Assembly (NCBI GenBank): GCA_019400425.1
Contig: JAFREE010000190.1
Location: 1 to 40,151 of the forward strand
Direction: 5' to 3'
Length of the DNA stretch: 40,151 nt
Source: Hymenochaete sp. R1
Taxonomy: Eukaryota; Basidiomycota; Agaricomycetes; Hymenochaetales; Hymenochaetaceae
Shown piece after piece: positions 32,100-40,151 of this stretch. The notes under the pieces were generated by a model. That model did not search any database, was not told where the DNA came from, and saw nothing but the letters and a program-made list of their open reading frames with translations. A program made the position numbers and the translations under genes. Position 1 is the first letter of the stretch. Each line of letters starts with the position of its first letter.

Positions 32100-33146
32100 G
32101 AGTGCCTCAGAGCCAGGACAATCGTCGTCAAGAGCTGCTCGTTGTCGTGATTTACCGTCGCCGACGTCGTTATCGAGAACGGGCGGGCACAAACGACGGG
32201 GATGTGAAGCAGATCAAGGTTGGTGGTCAAGCCAAGAGCCAGGCTGCAGCCACGCGTTGAGAGTTGCGTTGATCTTTTGAGCCGCAACGCACGAGACCGT
32301 TCAACTTCTGCTTAGGTCAGATTTTGCTTTGTCAGCAAAATGTGACAACGCGACTTGTCACAAAGGCATCACATCACACGGGACACGGGTAGACCAGCGC
32401 GTTGATTTCTATCTTCTTTTCTTCCTGATACTATCATGACCGTCAATCTTGTTGACCAAATTCTCCCCTTGCCTAAGAGCAGGTCTTTCGGATGAATTAT
32501 CTGACCTTAATACTGTCGTCCGTCTGCCACAAAATTTTGCAAGCAAACCTCATCGGCAGCATCGTTGACTGTATGAATGGACACCGACACCACTACTCTT
32601 TCTCATGGACGCCCAGATCAAAAGCAACGGAGTTCGGTCTTCACTGCTTGCCATCATTAATAGCACAAAGGCATTTTTCTTTGGATCATTCCTAAAATAT
32701 CGTCTTTGATATTGAGGAAAATGATTGCGCTTTTCAAACAGTTGCACAAATTACATCCGTGTGTTTGCACAATTCATAATCATTATATGTTTATTCTACT
32801 TGAGCGTGCCATCACCACACCCCTTTCAATAAATTTTGCCTCCACGTCCGTGGCCTCGACTTCACTGTCCAGTGTCTCAAGCCCGCCTACGATAGACTGA
32901 GGATATTGCGTAAGATACATTGACAAATAAATCTGCTTTGCTTATGTAATACTTCTCTGTACCGATCCGCCTCTGGGCTAGTTGCTCTATTTCTTCGACA
33001 TCCACATAATACCTTTATTCGTTACGAGCGCAGCAATAGTCAATCCAGACTGGAGCTACCAAGAGCTGTCTCCAACGCACCAGCAGGAATACCTGCTCTG
33101 TAGCTGATTCAAGTGAACGGCTGAAGGTCGCTGGAACCGACCGAAT
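32100..33146. other. Divergent promoter region between cdc20 and the recyclin gene
   Basis: No gene is supported in 1.05 kb. Two ACGCG/GCGCG boxes near 32347 and 32396 resemble cell-cycle (MCB-type) sites upstream of cdc20, but such short matches can occur by chance. The remainder is AT-rich, with no repeat noted. Confidence 0.45.
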
Positions 33147-36100
33147 ATGGACCGTTTCACAGCATTAGAGCCCGTCAAGCTCTATGCGTCGGCGGCATCA
33201 TCCAACTTCCTCGGACGCGGTGGTCATGGCGCGAAGAAACAAGCAAATGCAGCCCAATCGCAACACTTTCTCGGGCGCCTCCCTGAGGAGCTTTACAAGA
33301 TCATTCTCTCATACATGACTATACCGGACCTACCTGCATTCACCAGGACGTCGAGGAGATTAGCAGAGGCAGGTAGAAATGAGCAAGTCTGGGAAGCAAA
33401 ATGGCAGATGATGGCGTTTGAGGGAAAAGGTAGGATTGGGACGGACTGGTGCTGGGAGAAGACAGTGGAGGAGTTGGAGGAGAGGGCGAAAGGCGGTGCA
33501 TCGACGTCTTCCTCGACATCGAATACGGCGGACGCAAAAGGCACCACAGCGGACAATCCAGACGACGACTTTGGTGACTTCACGTCCGGCGGGTCGACGG
33601 TAGACTCGTCGCAGAGCATGTTTGGTGCGTTCCAAGGCCTCTCGCTGTCATCTCACCCCGCCGTGCTCTCCAGCTCTGGGTCCCCTTCCTTCCGCCAAAA
33701 GTTCATACGAGTACACCTTATTCTAAAACGTTTCCTTCCCGCCCTTTCTACCCCTCCACACCTCGTCTTGTCGTCTTTATTCCCTGATCCATCACCCTCC
33801 TTGCACCTCCAGTCACGGACGCTCTACCTTCTATCTCTTTTTCTGTCATCCAACGTGAGGCCTGTGAGGAGGCACGAAACGCTCTATGCGACACTACGGT
33901 CAGCTATCGATCGATTTCAAGCATCTATGCTGTCAGCTTTTGATGCGGCTGACGGAAGGAAGGACGAACCAGCCATGCGGGAAGTTGCTAGGGCAAGCTG
34001 GGACGTATGGGAGGGCCATTTAAATACGTCACCAAATGTCATACCGGTATCTGAATGGGAGCTGGGTCGGGTGTGGGCAGAAAAGAGGGAGATTCTGTAC
34101 GAGCAGTCAAATTGGAATCCCCTGGACAACTTTTCGTACGTTCCGTTTCTTGCCTTGACTTTGACGCCCATTTGAGAAAGGATGTATTGTGATCCGACAT
34201 CGCAAACTTCTTTTATGTTAGGAAAGACGGTGTCTTGGATTTCACAGCTATGGATTCTTTTATGGACGACATAACGAAAACTATACGCCAGGATGGGACG
34301 GTGGCAGTCAGCGTGTTCCCTACAGATTCTTTCGTCGTCTTGTCCTACGCTGAAAGAGTAGTGCAAGAAGTGGTAAGTGTATTCTTCCTCTAAGACTATA
34401 CTTAGTAACTCTCATGGCGTTTCCAGGTTAGTGAATATATCTCCAGCTTACTTTCGAAGGCACGGGACATATCGGATGATCTGTTCTTGCGGGCCAACGC
34501 AGCTACCTTCAAAGAAGCATGGCGGGTCGTGAATGCTTTACTCCTCTTGAACGAAGAAGGTGGTATCATTTCTCAGAACCAAGCCGAGGATGTAGTGTGA
34601 GCGTATCTCATTCGCTCGAAGGAAAGACAATGAGACATTAAGCAAACCTAGATTCCGCATGTTTGAACAGAACATGGATGATTATCTTGATGAAGAAATC
34701 GAATCTGTAAAGCAGGCGTTCCAAATTATCAACAGAGACTGGGAAAGGAAGGTGAGGGTCGAATGAATAAATATTTCTCTCTTGCCCTCCTCAACCTCCT
34801 TATTCTCCAAGATCACCGAGCAATACGGAACGGAAAGCCTGCAGGCAAACTCGACCGCGCACTTCCTTGGCTCGCATAATCCCGCACAGATGAAACGCAC
34901 CGTTCTAGCCTCGTTTGCGGACGTGCTTCTTCTTCCCGTAACGATTGTGCCGCGTACCGTTGGTGTCGTCGGAGCGGCGCTGACGACGAGTGGATCGGCT
35001 GCCGTGCAAGGTATATCAATGCTAAACCCGCAGCGGTGGGCTACGCAGAACCAGGCAGCGAACGGATCCGTGTCTGGGATGGGCTACTCAAAGGAGTTTG
35101 GAGAAGACAGGGAGGATGCGAGTGTTTTTGAGATTGGAGATGATGAGGAAGGAAGCGATAACGAGATAGTCAAAGAGAAGCATGGTGCGTGAGTTTCGTG
35201 ATCCCACTTTTTTCTGTGTTGCCTACGTTGATTGCTTTCAACGATCTCCAGAATCTGTCGCATCGTCAGGACAAAGTGTCTCCTCTTTCGCACCCTCAAC
35301 GGGCGGCAGCTCCACGCAAGATACAAACAATCGCTCCAGTACCGTTTCCTTTGACAAAATGGACCTCCTCCTCTCCCTCGATGTTGCCCTGGAACTCATT
35401 CACGCCGACCGCGAGGCACTAAAACGCGTAGAGACCTTTGCCAGTTACCCAGGTACATACGGCCACCGCGTGCGAGAGACGATCGAGGAACTATTTATTC
35501 TCCTATTACAAGCTATGGGTGAAAGACACATTATTCCCGGATTCGATCGCGCGATGGAGCAGATGCGAACTTACAAGCCCGCAGAACATGAAGAGACGAC
35601 AAGCGTAGCGCCGCTGATTCAGTTTTTCGAGCTCGTACATATAGGAGATACAATCCAGAGTATGGTACAGGTATTCTTTGATAAAGAGTTGGTGAGTATG
35701 CAGCGTAAAGATGGAGAGCGCGCTAATATATGTTTTTAGGCCCCACACATCGACAAGACGGACTTCTTGAATGCTGTCGTGAGGGAGAAGAAACGTTTCG
35801 AGAATGTATTGGACGACTCCGTCGCGGCGGGAATGAACGCAGGGACGGAAGTGCTCATGAATCAGGTCACAAGCCATCATATTAGTTTCATTCGCGTCTT
35901 TGCTTGGTACTAACGCGTCTTTATCTTCGAAACACCTTCTAGGTTGAACATATCATCATCAGCCGTACAAAGGCTCGGGAGTACTATCCCATGGACGAGG
36001 ACAACCTCGAACTGGGTCCCACGCTTGGATGTCGTGATGCTATTGCGTGTCTTGAGAGACATTGTCGGCTCTTGAAGGGGAGTACAAGCAAGGAAGTGTT

Positions 36101-36696
36101 GGAGGTGTTCTATCAGGAAGTTGGACTGCGGTTACTTGGGTGAGATAATCTAGGGAGCTCTGCATCACTGGTAGAACATTAACTTGTTTTATTTTAAATT
36201 CTGGTTGGCCGTATTTGTTAGGATCCTGCATCGACATATCAAACGCCAGATCATTTCGTTGGCTGGAGGGTTTCAAGTCATAGCAGACCTGAACGCGTAC
36301 CATACATTTGTTGTGACCTTACGTGTTTGTGTTCTTTTCGCTTCGTTCATTTCGGACGTCACTGCTAACGTCAGAGCCTTTCATACCCGCAACAGGTACC
36401 TTCCATTGCAGCAGACTTTTCGAATCTGAAAATGCTGGGGCACGTATATGTTGTTGAAGATGCGAAAGATTTGGCACAGATTGTCCGAGACGTGACCCGC
36501 TACGGCGGCTCGTACAGACCAGAGGTGTGTCTAACCTTCAAGAAACGCAGGGCACCCAAGCGCAATCAACTGACCGTCTTAAATGTAGGACATATATGAA
36601 TTCATCCAAAGGCGCGCGGACTGGAAGAAAATAGAGAAAACAGTAGATAAAACGATGTATAACCTAAGTTTCAAAGAGGATTGTATAATTAGCTAA
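33147..36696 (+). CDS. rcy1: Recyclin-1-like F-box/Sec10-like endosomal recycling protein
   Basis: Eleven exons (33147-34135, 34222-34372, 34427-34596, 34652-34751, 34812-35184, 35252-35691, 35740-35865, 35943-36139, 36222-36324, 36396-36524, 36589-36696) encode 961 residues in a consistent frame. An F-box lies near residues 41-86 (FLGRLPEELYKIILSYMTIPDL). A Sec10-like helical region fills most of the rest and ends with the family block DIYEFIQRRADWKKIEKTV. Yeast Rcy1 binds Skp1 and promotes recycling from endosomes to the plasma membrane; the role here is by homology. A low-complexity insert after the F-box contains DDDFGDF (139-145), an acidic-phenylalanine motif. The ninth intron uses a weak GTTTGT donor. 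The gene converges on its right neighbour with only 53 bp between the stop codons. Confidence 0.87.
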
Positions 36697-36749
36697 CTTT
36701 ATGCCTTGACATTATTGAGTAAAAACGAAAAGGTGTAGTATCAGTAACC

Positions 36750-38150
36750 CTAAAGGCCGACGACCCGGTTCGTCGCAGCATCGTACTTGAGCGGTGGACG
36801 AGGCCACATAACCCTGTCCTTCGCTTTCGCACTTGCGTCCAATGTCCCTTGCAGAATGTCCAAAGTCTCCCTATTCACGGATAGACCATCGATGGTTCGG
36901 AACGCTTTTACAACATCTCCAATTGCCCCGTGCGCCCAAGCCCGTTCCACAATACCATCCTGCGTGTACCCCGACTCGCGCGTCTGGAACACAAGCGGGT
37001 TCGACAAATCGGTCTTGGCCCCTTCGGACTTCTCGTATAGAGCTCGCGAGTTGGCGAGGACGTCCGGTGTAGGTAATGGGAGGTATTTCTTGGGGATGGT
37101 GGAAGGATTAGAAAGAATAGATGCGAGGGAGATGGAGAGAGCGGTGAGTGAGGCGAGTGTTGCTTGGGCCTCGGGGACGTGTGATACATCAATTTTGGCT
37201 TGACCTTGGCCTTCACTCACTGATGGAGTGAAAGTTGAAAGAAGGAGATTACGGGCACACGCTTGTGCGAGGAGCGCGCAGCACACAAGATCTGCTGAGG
37301 CGGGTTTGAGGCCTGAGACTGGCATGAGGGCGGCGAACGTAGCAGCGTTCTTGAGAGCATCTGCATGTGACTGTTGTTTGAGCGGATCGGTGTATGGCAA
37401 TTGTGCAACTTCGGAGGGACGGTGGAAAACGAGGCGATGGAGGATGCGTCGAGCTTCCGCTATATTAGGGATCATGAAGCCGGTTTTCGAGCGCTCAGAG
37501 AGGAGCCTGAGAATGAGGGGCGGGTCCCATGCGAGGCAGCGGTCTAAAGGTAATGTTCAAGACATGAACCTTTGAAAAAAAAAGAAGATAAAAAAAGCAA
37601 CGTACCGATAATTTGCAGCGACGTTTTATTGTCTATGGTCAAGCCGTGATTCCTCCACGGAGCAAGCATGTCCACAATTTTAACTAAGTCCTCCTTTCCT
37701 TGCGAAACGTGCAGGAGTCGGCGCAAAGCATTCTGACGGACAAGAGGGTGTTTTTGAGTTGCATCCGGACCGATGCGAGCGTTTACGAATGCATAATGTT
37801 CCGCAAACTCTTCTGCGAACGGTCGTCGGGAAGTAGGTTCCGTCGACGCGATAGGTGCAGCGGTGAAGCTCTCGCGTGGCTTTTTTGAGACCGCGAAGAG
37901 GTCCTCTTCTTCTGCTGGTGAGTCAAATAAGTCATCCGCAGAACCAGATGTTTGTTTTTTCTTGTGTGCTGCAAAAGAGTGTATTTTCGTGTCAGAAGTC
38001 GCGGCTTCTTCCTCTCATTCTATCAAGTATCATTATTAAAGACTCACCAGGTACGGTCGAAGAAAACGTCTTATAGCTTCCAATAAGAGAACAACGACCT
38101 CTTTGAAGGCTTCGTAAGGCTTGCGAAGCACGGCATAAAGAGGAAACCAT
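36750..38150 (-). CDS. Unrecognised protein, probably mitochondrial
   Basis: Three exons on the minus strand (38048-38150, 37606-37968 and 36750-37543) encode 419 residues in one frame. The first exon encodes a typical mitochondrial presequence: MVSSLCRASQALRSLQRGRC, rich in Arg, Ser and Leu and lacking acidic residues. A short acidic linker follows (DDLFDSPAEEEDLF). The remainder is helical and Ala/Leu-rich, with TPR/PPR-like periodicity around NALRRLLHVSQGKEDLVKIV and IAEARRILHRLVF. No named family was recognised; a factor in mitochondrial gene expression or ribosome assembly would fit but is not shown. The introns are 79 and 62 nt. The 5' end is only 262 bp from the LINE ORF1 start on the other strand. 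Confidence 0.75.
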
Positions 38151-38229
38151 TATGATGGTGGTGAAGCTGAAGGTCGGTCAAGGGAAGAGAAGCTAAGCAG
38201 CGTCTGTAAATGGTCACGGTCACGTCGTC

Positions 38230-40151
38230 CTCCTTGCCCTTTAACCACCACCATCACCATTTTTCCCACGCTTCTTTCCTCGTCGCTGCCCAACTTTTTG
38301 TGCTCAACTCTGTCTTGTCTGCCGGTTTTCTTTTCTGTTCATCCTTTTCTATTTTGATTTTTGATTGTCTCGTCCGTTTGTGTGTCTGATAGCTTCCCTT
38401 TTGTTGTAATTATGGCGGGAGCCGCCGGTGGTCCCCCTCAGGACTTTACCACTGTCCCTGATTCCATCTCCTCTCCTCTTACCTCTCTCTCCTCTCGTCC
38501 TTCCCGGTCTTCATCCACCCCTCCTATCCACCCTTCTCATGTTCCCCTTACTCACCCCTTGTTAGCTCAATCTATCCCAGAGGGAGGGGGGGAGCCTGCT
38601 CGAACCCCTGCAGAAACGCGTACCCTTCACATGGAGGAGGACATACACATGCCTTCTCCTTCACATTCTATCCGGTCTCCCCTTTTTTCGGCTCCTCCTT
38701 CGGCATCTCATTCGGTCTCAGCCTCGCCTCCCCCAGTCAACTTTCGGCCCTCTCAAATCGACAAGGTCAGCTCGCCCGAGGACAGTGGTCGCTGTCAGGC
38801 TCGCTTTCGTACCCTCCTCAAGTCCTTTGCCAGTACCCAGACACATTTCAGCGAGATTGCTTATCAGTCAGAATACACGGTTAACCCTTATGATGCCCTG
38901 GATCTTCTTTCCATTTTTGAAACATCAGCTAACCTCCTCACTGATCTTTTCCCACTGCTGAACCAGGAGGGACAGGACCGTATACAGACCTCTATGAGGG
39001 GTACGGCCTCTGCACTAGGATTACAAGTGGACACCGGCTACAACGTCAAGGCGCACCTTCTACAGGTCCAGAAACAACTCGCGACCATTACACAGCATGT
39101 CTCCGCCTCCGATCATCGTGCCCCACCCATCTCGGACCACACGGCCACTCCCGCCCAACCCCCCCCTGCCCATGTCACCAAACCCTCCTTTGCCCAAACG
39201 GCCGCCAAACCAGCACCAACCCCGTCAAAGGCACCATCATCCAACTCTAAACCAGCTCCTCAGCATCTTAATCCACTTCCGGGGGCCCAGTTCCTTCGTT
39301 TCACAGCGGTCTTCAACAAACAAGCCCCACCTAAAGTTTGCCCAGTACCGGAGAAACTTCTTGCCAAGCTGAAAATCGCCCTTGACCGTAATCCTGCCAC
39401 TTCCAACATACGCACCCTCGGAGCTCAATGGAACTCTAATAACAACTGTGTTTTCACTTTCCCCCTTGGTACTGATCCCCAGCTTATCCAGACTCATGCA
39501 GACAAATTCACGAACGTCTTCGAGCACTTCCCACCACCTACTCTTCGTCAATCCGTCAAATGCTCCACCATTCACTTGCCTGGCGTCCCCTTCACTGATC
39601 CGTTTACTAACCTTCCTCACACAGCGGACGAACTCCTAGGTGCCCTTCAAGCCAACCCGTGCGTCCAACACTTCACCATCCGTCGGCCACCAACATGGCT
39701 TCGGAAGGTTGAGAATATAACTGCTCCCTCCTCCTCTATTGTCTTCAAAGTTGAGGATCCCACTGACGCAATACAGAAACAGATCCTCCGCACCCCATTC
39801 TACATGTTTGGTATGCGAGTCTTCCCTAAGAAGTGGGTTGACCAACCCCGCTTCCGCCAATGCTCACAATGCTGGCAGCCTGGCCACGTCGCCTCGGAAT
39901 GTAAGTCTAAAACCCCCATATGCGTTCACTGTGGGGGTCCCCACACCTTCCAACAGCATCGTCACAAATGTTTCGCTTGTGGCGAGCAACCTAATTCTGA
40001 CCCTACATGCCCTCACCCTCCCGTCTGCGCTATCTGCAAAGGCGACCACCGTGCAGATGCCCTCTATGAGTGCCCTGTCAAACAGAAGTACCGTCTTCCC
40101 AATCGGCCAGTCCCGATTGCGGATTTAGATGCCCGCTCGCACCGATCTGAT
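38230..40151 (+). mobile_element. LINE (non-LTR) retrotransposon, 5' part; left boundary approximate
   Basis: This contains the ORF1 above and a pyrimidine-rich, T-rich stretch before it (about 38230-38411) that probably is the element's 5' UTR. The exact left end cannot be fixed without the 3' end or another copy. The intact ORF1 and the presence of a 5' end argue for a full-length or recently active copy rather than the common 5'-truncated relic. Confidence 0.6.
38412..40151 (+). CDS. LINE-type retrotransposon ORF1 (Gag-like) with zinc-knuckle array, partial
   Basis: From ATG 38412 one frame is open for 580 codons to the window edge with no stop. The N-terminal 250 residues are Ser/Pro-rich. 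A helical middle (QARFRTLLKSFAS and on) and a region resembling an RNA-binding fold follow. Near the end comes a series of Cys/His motifs: CSQCWQPGHVASEC from residue 484, then CVHCGG...H...C, CFACGEQPNSDPTC and CAICKGDH...C. This arrangement matches ORF1 of Tad/I-like non-LTR elements in fungi, whose ORF2 (endonuclease and reverse transcriptase) would lie beyond the window. A host zinc-knuckle protein is less likely. Confidence 0.82.
   Translation, partial: MAGAAGGPPQDFTTVPDSISSPLTSLSSRPSRSSSTPPIHPSHVPLTHPLLAQSIPEGGGEPARTPAETRTLHMEEDIHMPSPSHSIRSPLFSAPPSASHSVSASPPPVNFRPSQIDKVSSPEDSGRCQARFRTLLKSFASTQTHFSEIAYQSEYTVNPYDALDLLSIFETSANLLTDLFPLLNQEGQDRIQTSMRGTASALGLQVDTGYNVKAHLLQVQKQLATITQHVSASDHRAPPISDHTATPAQPPPAHVTKPSFAQTAAKPAPTPSKAPSSNSKPAPQHLNPLPGAQFLRFTAVFNKQAPPKVCPVPEKLLAKLKIALDRNPATSNIRTLGAQWNSNNNCVFTFPLGTDPQLIQTHADKFTNVFEHFPPPTLRQSVKCSTIHLPGVPFTDPFTNLPHTADELLGALQANPCVQHFTIRRPPTWLRKVENITAPSSSIVFKVEDPTDAIQKQILRTPFYMFGMRVFPKKWVDQPRFRQCSQCWQPGHVASECKSKTPICVHCGGPHTFQQHRHKCFACGEQPNSDPTCPHPPVCAICKGDHRADALYECPVKQKYRLPNRPVPIADLDARSHRSD

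Noticed and set aside
1..40151. CRISPR array, operons, ribosome binding sites or phage genes
   Set aside because: The window is eukaryotic (spliceosomal introns, intron-containing tRNA, retrotransposons); no regularly spaced repeats were seen.

Overview
This looks like nuclear DNA from a filamentous basidiomycete, most likely an Agaricomycete. The genes are compact and split by many short GT-AG introns, mostly 50-66 nt. The aspartic protease is of the cysteine-free polyporopepsin type. The mobile elements are typical fungal Ty3/gypsy, Tc1/mariner and LINE elements. All exon boundaries given here were read by eye from splice consensus and reading frame. For each of the nine multi-exon models the summed exon lengths are divisible by three.

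Positions 1-7290 are a nest of mobile elements. A Ty3/gypsy element on the minus strand runs off the left edge; it has Gag, Pol and a 5' LTR at about 3753-4223. Its Pol carries an in-frame stop in the integrase region, and it appears to have landed inside the coding part of an older retroelement. Next come a 599-bp segment with long inverted ends (4596-5194) and a truncated second copy of part of that segment (5491-5668). A 1,619-bp Tc1-type transposon with 241-bp inverted repeats follows (5670-7288); its transposase is broken by an early stop. About 40 bp beyond lies a tRNA-Trp(CCA) gene with a short intron.

Positions 7835-38150 hold ten host protein genes: a secreted polyporopepsin-like protease; a glycogen-targeting PP1 regulatory subunit (RVxF plus CBM21); a UapA/UapC-type purine/xanthine permease with a probable GC-AG intron; a 1,476-residue serine-rich disordered protein; a protein with a duplicated acidic exon module (minus); a DEDDy 3'-5' exonuclease with a C-terminal CxxC...CxxC cluster; two small tandem proteins with cysteine-rich tails; a Cdc20-type APC/C activator (minus); an F-box/Sec10-like recyclin; and an unrecognised, probably mitochondrial protein (minus). 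The host genes do not form a pathway. The permease and protease are nutritional, the PP1 subunit concerns glycogen, Cdc20 concerns mitosis, and recyclin concerns endosome recycling.

At the right edge (38412-40151) is the 5' part of a LINE-type element with an intact open ORF1 carrying a zinc-knuckle array. It sits just upstream of the mitochondrial gene and in the opposite orientation. No CRISPR array, operon or prokaryotic feature is present. The points most worth a second look are the two cysteine-tail genes whose single intron splits the tail, the duplicated exon module, the inverted-end 599-bp element and the GC-AG intron.
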